From: Methylibium sp.
GTDB lineage: Bacteria; Pseudomonadota; Gammaproteobacteria; Burkholderiales; Burkholderiaceae_C
DNA: 64,000 nucleotides
Assembly (NCBI GenBank): GCA_013824165.1
Contig: PNNH01000018.1
Coordinates: 1-64,000 of the forward strand
Direction of reading: 5' to 3'
Shown piece after piece: positions 20,754-28,923 of this stretch. Within the stretch, counting starts at the first letter, position 1. Every line of letters starts with the position of its first letter. Under the pieces are notes generated by a model, which was not told where the DNA came from, did not search any database, and saw only the letters and a list, made by a program, of their open reading frames with translations. The position numbers and the translations under genes were made by a program.

Positions 20754-21887
20754 ATGCCCGGCCTGCTGCCCACCATCGATCCTGACGGCCTGCTCGAATA
20801 CTCGGTCGTGTTCACCGATCGCGCGCTGAACCACATGTCGCAGCGCTTCCAGGGCGTGATGCGCGACCTGTCGGCCACGCTGAAGAGCGTCTACCAGGCG
20901 CACACGGCCATCGTCGTGCCCGGCAGCGGCAGTTTTGGCATGGAATCGGTGGCGCGCCAGTTCGCGGCCGGGCAGCAGGTGCTGGTGATCCGCAACGGCT
21001 GGTTCAGCTACCGCTGGACGCAGATATTCGAGATGGGCGGCATCCCTGCAGCCCACACCGTTCTCAAAGCCCGGCAAACGGGGCCGGGTGCGCAGGCGCC
21101 GTTCGCGCCCGCGCCTGTCGATGAGGTGGTGGCCGCGATCCGGGCCGAGCGTCCGGCCGTGGTGTTCGCCCCGCATGTGGAAACCGCGGCCGGCCTGATG
21201 CTGCCCGACAGCTATCTGCGTGCCGTGAGTGATGCGGTGCATGAGGTCGGCGGTCTGTTTGTGCTGGACTGCATCGCCTCGGGTGCGATGTGGGTGGACA
21301 TGGCGGTCACCGGCGTCGACGTGCTGATCAGCGCGCCGCAGAAGGGCTGGAGCGGTTCGCCCTGCTGTGCCTTCGTGATGCTCAGCGAGCGCGCCCATGC
21401 GCGACTGCAGGAGACCACGTCCAGCAGCTTCGCCATGGACCTGAAGAAGTGGCAGCAGATCATGGCAGCGTATGAGGCGGGTGGCCATGCCTATCACGCC
21501 ACCATGCCGACCGACGCGCTGGCGGCCTGCCGCGATGCGATGCTGGAGACGCGTGACTACGGCTTCGAGAAGCTGCGCGCTGAGCAGCTGGAGCTAGGCC
21601 GCCAGGTGCGCGCGCTGCTGGCCGGGCAGGGTCTGCCCAGCGTCGCTGCGCCGGGCTTCGAGGCGCCAGGCGTGGTGGTCAGCTACACCCATGACGCCGG
21701 GCTGCACAGCGGAAAGGCCTTCCTCGCCGAAGGTCTGCAGACCGCCGCCGGCGTCCCGCTGCAGTGCGACGAGGGCCCGGAGTTCAAGACCTTCCGCATC
21801 GGCCTGTTCGGCCTGGACAAGCTGCACAACCCTCAGCGCAGCGTGGCCTCGCTGGAGCGGGCGCTGCGCAAGATCCTGGCGGGCTGA
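20754..21887 (+). CDS. Class V aminotransferase (alanine-glyoxylate / serine-glyoxylate type)
   Basis: PLP enzyme of fold type I, 377 residues. K197 in LISAPQKGWSG is the predicted Schiff-base lysine. D172 of LDCIASGAM is the residue expected to contact the pyridine nitrogen, and PGSGSFGMESVARQF is the phosphate-binding region. The family transfers amino groups from alanine or serine to glyoxylate, or acts on related small amino acids; the exact substrate is not set by the sequence. AGAGGAA precedes the ATG. Monocistronic, convergent with rdgC with only 24 bases between stops. Confidence 0.87.
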   Translation: MPGLLPTIDPDGLLEYSVVFTDRALNHMSQRFQGVMRDLSATLKSVYQAHTAIVVPGSGSFGMESVARQFAAGQQVLVIRNGWFSYRWTQIFEMGGIPAAHTVLKARQTGPGAQAPFAPAPVDEVVAAIRAERPAVVFAPHVETAAGLMLPDSYLRAVSDAVHEVGGLFVLDCIASGAMWVDMAVTGVDVLISAPQKGWSGSPCCAFVMLSERAHARLQETTSSSFAMDLKKWQQIMAAYEAGGHAYHATMPTDALAACRDAMLETRDYGFEKLRAEQLELGRQVRALLAGQGLPSVAAPGFEAPGVVVSYTHDAGLHSGKAFLAEGLQTAAGVPLQCDEGPEFKTFRIGLFGLDKLHNPQRSVASLERALRKILAG

Positions 21888-21911
21888 GGCCGGCCAGGAG
21901 CTGCGGCGCGT

Positions 21912-22910
21912 TTACTCCCAGGGCGCCGGTTCGGCGCCGATTTGTGTGGCAGGCTGGTCCAGATCCAGCACGTCCTTGTCTGGCGCCACCAGTTCCGACA
22001 CCGGCATTGAGCCCAGGAAGTCGTGCTCGCCGCCCAGGCCCTCGATCAGCGCCGGGATCAGCTGGCTCAGTTCTCCAGTGGCGATTGCCGCATCGGCGTC
22101 GAAGGCCTCGTCTTTATCGCCCTTGTCACGGCCTTCGAAGACCACGTCCAGGAAACTGATCTTCTTCAGCTGTAGCGTGTCGGTCAGCAGGAAGGAGACG
22201 CGGTCCTGGTAGGTCATCGCCAGGCGGGTGGGGCGCTTGCCGCTGGTGAGGTGCTGGCGCACCTCGTCGATGTCCAGCGCGTGGCGGGCATAGCGCACCA
22301 CCGACTTCATCTCGTCCTCGCTCTTGAGCTCGCACTCGCGGTCGATGGTGAAGCCGGCCGGTGGCACGCCGTCCATCAGCCAGGCCGCCATGCAGGCAGC
22401 CGGCGTCTCGGCGCTCTGCACCAGATGCAGAGCCAGGCCATCCAGGGTCTTGATCAGCAGGCTCACCACTTCCTCGGCGCGCGAGGAGCTTGACGCGTCA
22501 ATCATCAGCAGGCGCTCGGCCGGCGCGATCCAGATGCGGATGCTGCTGCGCTTCTTGAAGCACAGCGGCAGCAGTTCGTGCGTGGCTTGTTCCTTCAGGT
22601 CCTTCAGCGCCTTCTTGCCAGGCTTGCGGCCGGTCTGTTCCTCGATCTGCGCGGCAATCTCATCGACTCGCTCCTTGACCACCGAGCCGGGCAGCACGCG
22701 CTGCTCGATCTGCAGGCGCAGATGCAGATGGCCGTCGATCACCTCGATCAGCGGCGCGTGTTCGATGCCGCGTGGCGGCACCCAGCCCAGCGACAGCGCC
22801 TCGGTGGCGCCACAGGGCAGGAATTGCCCTTTGGTCAGAGCGGCTTCAACTTCGTCCTGGGTGGGCTGCCAGCCCGGACCCACGCGGTAAATCGTCAGGT
22901 TCTTGAACAT
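21912..22910 (-). CDS. rdgC: Recombination-associated protein RdgC
   Basis: Ring-forming DNA-binding protein that inhibits RecA-mediated strand exchange and affects replication fork repair. The family N-terminus MFKNLTIYRV and later segments CGATEALSLGWVPPRG and LLPLCFKKRS are clear. Start assigned at MFKN, nine codons inside the longest frame, by family homology. At 332 residues it is slightly longer than the E. coli protein (303), mainly through an acidic C-terminal tail. A terminator for the upstream gene separates it from that unit. Confidence 0.94.
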   Translation of the reverse strand: MFKNLTIYRVGPGWQPTQDEVEAALTKGQFLPCGATEALSLGWVPPRGIEHAPLIEVIDGHLHLRLQIEQRVLPGSVVKERVDEIAAQIEEQTGRKPGKKALKDLKEQATHELLPLCFKKRSSIRIWIAPAERLLMIDASSSSRAEEVVSLLIKTLDGLALHLVQSAETPAACMAAWLMDGVPPAGFTIDRECELKSEDEMKSVVRYARHALDIDEVRQHLTSGKRPTRLAMTYQDRVSFLLTDTLQLKKISFLDVVFEGRDKGDKDEAFDADAAIATGELSQLIPALIEGLGGEHDFLGSMPVSELVAPDKDVLDLDQPATQIGAEPAPWE

Positions 22911-22935
22911 CTCGGATGCGTGCGGTGTCACCAAC

Positions 22936-22964
22936 AAAAAAGACCGCCCCGGAACACGGGGCGG
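22936..22964 (-). terminator. Intrinsic terminator after the FrnE-type gene
   Basis: Read on the minus strand, an 8-bp stem (22957-22964 with 22944-22951) with a five-base loop is followed two bases on by six T residues (22936-22941). It lies directly after the stop codon of the thiol oxidoreductase gene and just before rdgC, so rdgC needs its own promoter. Confidence 0.87.
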
Positions 22965-22985
22965 CGCTGTTGGAGAGATTGTCGC

Positions 22986-23627
22986 TCAGGCCGGCGTTGC
23001 GGCGATCTGGCGCAGTGCCTGCTCGAACATCTCGGGCGGCTGTCCGCCGGAGATCAGATGGCGATCGTTGATGATGACCGCCGGCACCGAGCTGATGCCT
23101 TGCGATTGGTAGAAAGCTTCAGCCTCGCGCACCTCGTCGGCAAAGGCGCCGCTGGCCAGCACGGCTTCGGCGGCACTGCGATCCAGGCCAACGGCTTCGG
23201 CGGCGCCCAGCAGCACTTCGTGCGCGCCAGGATTTCGCCCCTCGGTGAAATAGGCAGTGAACAGCGCCAACTTCAGATCACGCTGCAGGCTGCCGCCCTG
23301 GGTGTGCGCCCAGTGCAGCAGGCGATGGGCGTCGAAGGTGTTGTAGATGCGGCTGCGCGCACCCATCGTGAAGGTGAAGCCCAGCGCCTCGCCGCGCTGG
23401 CGGATGGCTTCGCGCGTGTGGGCCAGCTGCTCGGGTCCGGCGCCGTACTTCTGCGCCAGGTGCTCGTTGATGTCCTGGCCCTCGGGCACCATCTGCGGGT
23501 TCAGCTCGAAGGGCTGGAAGTTCAGCTCGACCTGCAGCTCGGGCAGGCGGCTGAGCGCCTGTTCCAGGGACTTGAGCCCGATGGCGCACCAGGGGCAGGA
23601 GACGTCGGAGACGAAATCGATCTTCAT
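22986..23627 (-). CDS. DsbA-family thiol oxidoreductase, FrnE type
   Basis: Thioredoxin-fold protein with an inserted helical domain, 213 residues. The redox motif is C11-P-W-C14 in SDVSCPWCAIG; the cis-Pro loop is SSVPAVIIND near residue 180. There is no signal peptide, so it is cytoplasmic, as for FrnE and the related 2-hydroxychromene-2-carboxylate isomerases. The Cys pair argues for oxidoreductase rather than isomerase activity. Start set at MKIDFVSD by homology; the longer frame upstream is not conserved. A strong terminator follows. Confidence 0.9.
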   Translation of the reverse strand: MKIDFVSDVSCPWCAIGLKSLEQALSRLPELQVELNFQPFELNPQMVPEGQDINEHLAQKYGAGPEQLAHTREAIRQRGEALGFTFTMGARSRIYNTFDAHRLLHWAHTQGGSLQRDLKLALFTAYFTEGRNPGAHEVLLGAAEAVGLDRSAAEAVLASGAFADEVREAEAFYQSQGISSVPAVIINDRHLISGGQPPEMFEQALRQIAATPA

Positions 23628-23676
23628 GATTGGCACTGTAGCCGGCCTGTCCGAGCCTTGTGCAGGCCCAGGGCAT

Positions 23677-24075
23677 TCATGCCGTGCGAAGCCCCTGGGC
23701 TGCCAGCCAGTCAAGCCCGGGCTGAATCTCTCGGTGGTGGCAATAGGTGGCCAGGCGCCCGGCCCGCTCGGCCAGTTCCTTGACCATGGCTTCATGGAAA
23801 TGGCTGGGCAGGATGTCGGTGACGGCGCGCATGCCATGCTGCACAGCATCTTCGAAAAAGAACCACCACAGCGTCAGCGCCTCGGGGGTGGCACCGTCCC
23901 AGTCGCGCAGATCGCTCAGCATGCCCCAGCCCTGGCCGCCATGCTGCTGCCAGAGGGCGCGCGCGTCGCGGTGCAGATTGCGCACGGCCACATCATTCCA
24001 GGCGCCGCTGTAATGGGCGATCAGGACCTCGCCCTGCCAGCTGAGACGGAACTGACCATGCTGAGACCATTCCAT
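23677..24075 (-). CDS. Hypothetical protein (possible SpoIIAA/STAS-like fold)
   Basis: A 132-residue soluble protein beginning MEWSQHGQFRLSWQGEV. The alternation of beta strands (RLSWQGEVLIAHYSG) and a helix with a central WGMLSDLRDWDG strand is reminiscent of SpoIIAA/STAS-like proteins. This is a fold impression only. It carries many Trp and His residues, including LWWFFFEDAVQHGMRAV. It lies 46 bases after the AstE-like gene and 49 before the FrnE-type gene on the same strand, with a CTAGACTG element in front of it. Function unknown. Confidence 0.72.
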   Translation of the reverse strand: MEWSQHGQFRLSWQGEVLIAHYSGAWNDVAVRNLHRDARALWQQHGGQGWGMLSDLRDWDGATPEALTLWWFFFEDAVQHGMRAVTDILPSHFHEAMVKELAERAGRLATYCHHREIQPGLDWLAAQGLRTA

Positions 24076-24112
24076 CGCTGTTTGTCCCCGACTGCCGCTG
24101 AATGAATAGCTG

Positions 24113-24120
24113 CAGTCTAG
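24113..24120 (-). promoter_or_regulatory. CTAGACTG promoter-like element upstream of the small hypothetical gene
   Basis: Sense-strand CTAGACTG ends 37 bases before the ATG at 24075. It is one of four copies in the window, all in the sense direction 37-47 bases before a start codon. TAGACT could serve as a -10 hexamer; no -35 hexamer at 16-18 bases is recognisable. Confidence 0.35.
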
Positions 24121-24121
24121 G

Positions 24122-25102
24122 TCAAAGCTGGCGCTGGCTGGGCCGTGCCAGATAAAACCACTCCTGGCCGGGCTGGGCGCGGCTGTTCGGGAAGACGATG
24201 CGGCCCTCGGACGGCGCCAGCACCGGCGTGCCGTCATGCCGCGTGCCGATGGTCTGGCCGGCGCTGACGGCGTCGAAGCTGGCCCATTCGTGCTCGAAGC
24301 GGTCATCCGGATGCGCGCGGTCAATCACCTCGTAGAGCTGCAGCAGCTCGATGGCGCGCTTGGGCTCGGCCGGCTCCACCGCGCCCGGGGCAATCATGCC
24401 CAGCAGCGTCAGCGTGCGCAGGATGGCTTTGTAAGCCACTTCGGGGGCCTGCGGGTCGGCATGCTGGCCGCATTCCAGCGTGATGCCGTAGCCGCCCTGG
24501 CTGCGCATGTATTCGGTGGTGCCGACGCCGTAATGCGGGTCCTGCACCAAGGCCTGCTGACGTGAGCCGTCGCTGCCTCGTTCGGCACGCCGCTGCAGCC
24601 CCAGCGCATAGGTGGACAGCCAGCCTTCGACGATGCGGCCGGTGCCGACACAGGCCGCCAGCTGGCCTTCGGCCAACTGGTGCGCAAAGGGCTCAAGCTC
24701 GCCGTCGTTGTCGCGCGGGCCCAGCATCGCGAAGGCAGGGCCGGGGTTGTTGAAGGAGTGCAGGTCCAGTAGCACATCGTGCTGTGCCAGCCAGGGGCAG
24801 AGCTGGCGCGCGATGCGGTCCTCGAAGTCCTGCGGAATCATCGCCGGGCGCAGATTGCGGTTCAGGTTGCGTTCGCCTTCGCGCTGGCCCTTCTGGTGCG
24901 CCAGCGGGTTGACGATGGGGATCATGCTCAGCGTGCCGCGCAGCAGCGTCAGCGCGCCGCTGTCGAACTCAGCCAGGACGCGCTGGATGGCACTGATGCC
25001 ACACACCTCGTTGCCATGCACGGCAGCGGTGACGATCAGGCGCGGGCCGGGCTTGAGGCCGGCGAGCTGGTGGATGCGCAGATGGGTCGGTGGGGTGCTC
25101 AT
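24122..25102 (-). CDS. Succinylglutamate desuccinylase/aspartoacylase family zinc hydrolase
   Basis: M14-type zinc carboxypeptidase-fold enzyme, 326 residues, that splits an N-acyl amino acid or a related amide. Predicted zinc ligands are H29 and E32 in AAVHGNEVCG and H115 in LDLHSFNN; E210 in ITLECGQH is the likely general base. The C-terminal part has a beta-barrel-like domain with PSEGRIVFPN. No other ast genes are nearby, so it is not a standard arginine succinyltransferase enzyme. It lies 22 bases after the PIG-L gene, in an apparent three-gene operon with an exporter. Confidence 0.87.
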   Translation of the reverse strand: MSTPPTHLRIHQLAGLKPGPRLIVTAAVHGNEVCGISAIQRVLAEFDSGALTLLRGTLSMIPIVNPLAHQKGQREGERNLNRNLRPAMIPQDFEDRIARQLCPWLAQHDVLLDLHSFNNPGPAFAMLGPRDNDGELEPFAHQLAEGQLAACVGTGRIVEGWLSTYALGLQRRAERGSDGSRQQALVQDPHYGVGTTEYMRSQGGYGITLECGQHADPQAPEVAYKAILRTLTLLGMIAPGAVEPAEPKRAIELLQLYEVIDRAHPDDRFEHEWASFDAVSAGQTIGTRHDGTPVLAPSEGRIVFPNSRAQPGQEWFYLARPSQRQL

Positions 25103-25124
25103 ATCGGGGTCAGGCCTTGCAGGG

Positions 25125-26072
25125 TCAGAGTTCCAGCGCGGTCGCGCTGTCGCAGAACATCGGGGTCAGGTCTTGCTGCCAGGCGCCATCGGCCCAGCGG
25201 CTCAGGCCGTAGAGCGTGGCGAAGGCATAGCGGGGCGGCTCGCTGCCGGCACCGGCGATCAGCTCACCGCCGCGGCGCACGTTGTCCGCCATCCAGGCCG
25301 GCAGGCGCAGGTGATACGGGTTGCGGGCCACTTCGCCCACATGGCAGGCCAGCGCCTGCACCAGCCGTGCCGTGTCGGCGATGCTGGTCTGCACCATGCA
25401 GTTGGGTGCGGCCTGAGGCGCCCAGAACTCGGTCTGCGCCAGCAGCCCGGCATAGTGGGCTTGCGCCAGCGCCTGCATGATCAGCTGGTGCACGCCGATA
25501 TGCGTGGCGTTGGCGTCGGCGCCATGCGGCGCCAGCACCAGCGCGGGCCTGGCGCGCGTCAGCAGTTGCCCCACGCGGTCGAGATGGCTGCGCCACAGCG
25601 CGGGTTCGGCATCCGCGGTGTCGGGGCGCACGCGCTCCAGGCCTTCGTCGCCCAGTATCAACAGCTCGAAGCCGAGATGCGCGCAGGCCGCGCCCAACTC
25701 GGCGCGGCGAGCCGCACGGCGTTCGCGTTGGCTGCCTAGCGTGACAGCCACCACCGTGACCTGCCAGCCGCTCTCCTGCTGCAGGCGCAGCGGCAAGGCG
25801 CCGACGATGCATTCATCATCCGGGTGCGGGGCAAAGACCAGGCACTGGCGTTTCGCGTCGCGCGAGCGGGTGGGCGGCGCTGCGCCCTCGGGCGCGGCCT
25901 GCAGCAGTTCGGCGAAGCGGCCGACCCAGTGGTGCCAGGACGCGGCATCGGTGGGCGCGCAGCAGGCAGCGGGGAACGTGTCAGTCATTCGGGCTCTGGC
26001 GTCGGCAAGAAAGCGGCGCTGATTGTCGGCGATGCGTTGGGGCTTGTTGAGCTGGCCACCATCACTTTTCAT
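25125..26072 (-). CDS. PIG-L/LmbE family deacetylase
   Basis: Zinc-dependent N-deacetylase family, 315 residues. The metal motif PHPDDE lies at 82-87 (H83, D85, D86) and the second motif HIGVH at 191-195. Members remove acetyl groups from amino sugars or sugar-thiol conjugates; the substrate here is unknown. The ATG at 26072 is chosen since it overlaps the stop of the upstream transporter by 4 bases (ATGA), implying coupling; an internal Met at 25988 is an alternative. The next gene downstream is an acyl-amino-acid hydrolase. Confidence 0.85.
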   Translation of the reverse strand: MKSDGGQLNKPQRIADNQRRFLADARARMTDTFPAACCAPTDAASWHHWVGRFAELLQAAPEGAAPPTRSRDAKRQCLVFAPHPDDECIVGALPLRLQQESGWQVTVVAVTLGSQRERRAARRAELGAACAHLGFELLILGDEGLERVRPDTADAEPALWRSHLDRVGQLLTRARPALVLAPHGADANATHIGVHQLIMQALAQAHYAGLLAQTEFWAPQAAPNCMVQTSIADTARLVQALACHVGEVARNPYHLRLPAWMADNVRRGGELIAGAGSEPPRYAFATLYGLSRWADGAWQQDLTPMFCDSATALEL

Positions 26073-27001
26073 GGGGCAGTCATGCGCTGCGGCCGGGCCG
26101 GGCTGTCGGGCCAGGTGGCCAGCAGCACGCCGGCCAGCGCCAGCGCATAGGCCAGGGCCTGCAGCAGGCTGATTGATTCGCCCAGCCACAGCAGGCCCAC
26201 CAGCGCCGTGGCCACCGGCAGAAACACCATGAAGACGCCGGCACGCGCGGCCGGCACCTGCTGCAGGCCGTGCATCCACAGCCACACCGTCACCATGCTG
26301 GCGGCAAGCGCGTAGAACAGCAGCAGGCCCCAGCTGCCGGGCTGCACCGCGGCAAAGTCGAAGCTCATGGCCTGCCACAGGCCCAGCGGCGTCACCAGTA
26401 CCAGGCCCCACAGATTGATCAGTGCGCTGATGCGCCGCGGCGGCAGATCCTGCGTCAGGCGCTTGCCGATCACCACATAGCAGGCTTCGCAGAACACCGC
26501 GCCCAGCACCAGCAGCGCGCCCCAAGTCGAGGTGCCGGCCATCGCGTCACCGCTGCGCCCCAGCGCCACCAGCGCGATGCCGGCCACGCTCAGCGCAATG
26601 CCGGCGGCCACGCGCGGCGCGATGCGTTCGCCCAGCACGATGCGGCTGAGGAGGGCGACCGCCGCCGGGATGCCCGCCAGGATGACGCCGGCCACCACGG
26701 CTGAGCTGGCGCGCAGCCCGTACAGCAGGCAGATCGAGAACAGAAAGTTGCCGAGAAAGGATTCAAGGAACAACAGGCCGCGCGTGCGCCCATCCAGGCG
26801 CGGCTCGTGCGGCGCACGCCGCAGCCAGGGCAGCATGAACACGGCCGCCATGCCGAAGCGTAGCCAGGCCAGCAGGAAGACGGGGAACACCAGCACCAGC
26901 AGCTTGGACAGGCCCACATAGCTGCCGACCAGGCTGGTGCTGAGCGCCAGGCTGGCGTAGGCCAGCCATGGAATCGCGGACGAGGGTTCAGGACGGGACA
27001 T
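26069..27001 (-). CDS. DMT-superfamily (EamA) transporter
   Basis: Inner-membrane protein of 310 residues with about ten hydrophobic segments in two repeats, ending in the typical TALVGLLWLGESISLLQALAYALALAGVLLA pattern of the EamA family (only part shown is AGVLLATWPD). It begins a same-strand unit with the PIG-L deacetylase (4-base overlap) and the AstE-like hydrolase. Export of a product of those enzymes, or of their substrate, is a fair guess. Divergent from arsA with about 98 bases between. Confidence 0.85.
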   Translation of the reverse strand: MSRPEPSSAIPWLAYASLALSTSLVGSYVGLSKLLVLVFPVFLLAWLRFGMAAVFMLPWLRRAPHEPRLDGRTRGLLFLESFLGNFLFSICLLYGLRASSAVVAGVILAGIPAAVALLSRIVLGERIAPRVAAGIALSVAGIALVALGRSGDAMAGTSTWGALLVLGAVFCEACYVVIGKRLTQDLPPRRISALINLWGLVLVTPLGLWQAMSFDFAAVQPGSWGLLLFYALAASMVTVWLWMHGLQQVPAARAGVFMVFLPVATALVGLLWLGESISLLQALAYALALAGVLLATWPDSPARPQRMTAP

Positions 27002-27099
27002 CGCAGACCAAGCGTTGAGCAGTGCGCATCATGCCTGCTGCGCGCAACGCTTTGATCCAGCGCGAGCCGTGCGTGCGGCGCTGGCCGCACAATGAAACC

Positions 27100-28923
27100 A
27101 TGGGCACCTCATCGACATCAGCTGTGCTGGCGCTGTTGCAGCCGGTTCCTCCGTTTCTGTTCTTCACCGGCAAGGGCGGCGTCGGCAAGACCTCGCTGTC
27201 CAGCGCCACGGCGCTGGCGCTGGCCGAGCAGGGCCTGCGGGTGCTGCTGGTGTCCACCGATGCGGCGTCCAACCTGGACGAGATGCTGGGCGTCACGCTG
27301 TCGAACCAGGCCATGCCGGTGCCGGGCGTGCCGGGCTTGGCCGTCATCAACATCGACCCCGAGGCGGCGGCCGAGGCCTACCGGCTGCGGGTCATCGCGC
27401 AGCTGGGCGAGCAAGCCGCGGACGAGGAACGCGCTACGGTGCGTGAGCAGCTCTCAGGCGCCTGCACCACCGAGATAGCCGCCTTCGACGAGTTCGCCGG
27501 CCTGCTGGCTGCTGGTGGCTCGGGCTATGACCATGTGGTGTTCGACACCGCGCCCACCGGCCACACGCTGCGCCTGCTGAGCCTGCCCAAGGCCTGGAGC
27601 GGCTTCCTGGAGGACAACGACCGTGGCGCTTCCTGCCTGGGGCCGCATTCGGGATTGAAGATGCAGGAACAGCGCTTTCGGGAGGCGCTGGCGGCGCTGA
27701 CCGATGGCGCGCAGACGCGTGTGGTGCTGGTCAGCCGGCCCGAGCGCAGCGCCTTGCTGGAAGCCGACCGCGCCTGCCGCGAACTGGAGGAGCTTGGGCT
27801 CAACAGTCAGCGCCTGATCATCAACGGCGTGCTGAGCCCGCAGGCCGCCAGCGACGCAGTCTCGCGTGCCATCGCCGAGGCAGGGCGCCAGGCCTTGGCC
27901 GAGATGCCAGCGGCCCTGGCCGCCTTGCCGCGCGCCGAAGTGCCGCTGCGTGCCTTCGACACCATCGGCCTGCCGGCGCTGCGGGCCTTGCTCTCTGGCG
28001 GCGAGCCGACGGCCGCCGTGCTCACACAGCAGGCTGTGCTGACCCAGGCCGCCTTGCGCGCCCATGCAGCCGCCATGCCCGGTCTGGACCGGCTGGCCGA
28101 CGAGCTGGCGGCGCCGGGGCGAGGCTTGATCATGGTGATGGGCAAGGGCGGCGTGGGCAAGACCACGGTGGCCGCCGCGCTGGCCATCGGCCTGGTGCAG
28201 CGCGGCCATTCGGTGCACCTGAGCACCACCGATCCGGCTGCGCATCTGGAGCTGACACTGGCCGGCCAGTTGGAGGGTCTCAAGGTCGACCGCATCGACC
28301 CCAAGGCCGAGACGGCACGCCATATCGACAAGATCATGGCCAGCCGCGGTGCCGGTCTGGATGCAGCCTCGCGCGCATTGCTGCTGGAAGACCTGCAATC
28401 GCCCTGCACCGAGGAGGTGGCGGTGTTCCATGCCTTCTCGCGCGTGGTCAGCGAGGCGCGCAGCGCTTTTGTGGTGCTGGATACCGCGCCCACCGGCCAT
28501 TCGCTACTGCTAATGGATGCGACCGGGGCCTACCACCGCCAGATGCTGCGCGAGTTCGAGGGCAAGATGGGTGGCGGCCGTGTCACCACGCCGCTGATGC
28601 GCCTACAGGACCCGGACTACACCCGCATCGTGCTGGTGAGCTTGCCCGAGACCACGCCAGTGTCGCAGGCTGAGGCGCTGCAGGCCGATCTGCGCCGCGC
28701 CGGTATTGAGCCCTATGCCTGGTTGCTGAACCGCAGCATCCTGGCCGCCGAGACCGAGGATGCGCTGCTGCTGGCACGCAAGCAGGGCGAGTGGCGCCAG
28801 TGGCAGCGGGTGCAGGGCGGCCTGGCGCAGCGCTGCTTCGTGTTGCCCTGGCAGGCCGAGCCGCCGGTGGGCGTGGCGGCGCTCGGGCACCTGGTCAGCA
28901 AGGGTCAGAAAGCAGCTACGTAG
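27100..28923 (+). CDS. arsA: ArsA-type arsenite/antimonite-stimulated ATPase (two fused halves)
   Basis: Soluble ATPase that drives the ArsB arsenite pump in classic ars operons. 607 residues in two homologous halves, with P-loops GKGGVGKT at 24-31 and 348-355 and the DTAPTGH signature in both halves (near 149 and 465). All three metalloid-binding cysteines are present in their usual contexts: C122 (GACTTEIAAFDEF), C179 (ASCLGPHSGL) and C436 (SPCTEEVAVFHAF). ATG at 27100 chosen; the 26 residues before it are not conserved. No arsB, arsC, arsD, arsR or acr3 gene is in the window. Its end overlaps the convergent glutamine synthetase-like gene by 19 bases. Confidence 0.9.
   Translation: MGTSSTSAVLALLQPVPPFLFFTGKGGVGKTSLSSATALALAEQGLRVLLVSTDAASNLDEMLGVTLSNQAMPVPGVPGLAVINIDPEAAAEAYRLRVIAQLGEQAADEERATVREQLSGACTTEIAAFDEFAGLLAAGGSGYDHVVFDTAPTGHTLRLLSLPKAWSGFLEDNDRGASCLGPHSGLKMQEQRFREALAALTDGAQTRVVLVSRPERSALLEADRACRELEELGLNSQRLIINGVLSPQAASDAVSRAIAEAGRQALAEMPAALAALPRAEVPLRAFDTIGLPALRALLSGGEPTAAVLTQQAVLTQAALRAHAAAMPGLDRLADELAAPGRGLIMVMGKGGVGKTTVAAALAIGLVQRGHSVHLSTTDPAAHLELTLAGQLEGLKVDRIDPKAETARHIDKIMASRGAGLDAASRALLLEDLQSPCTEEVAVFHAFSRVVSEARSAFVVLDTAPTGHSLLLMDATGAYHRQMLREFEGKMGGGRVTTPLMRLQDPDYTRIVLVSLPETTPVSQAEALQADLRRAGIEPYAWLLNRSILAAETEDALLLARKQGEWRQWQRVQGGLAQRCFVLPWQAEPPVGVAALGHLVSKGQKAAT

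Noticed and set aside
27100-28923. ArsA as part of an arsenic-resistance island
   Set aside because: No other ars genes, mobile-element signs or composition change are seen on either side within the window.
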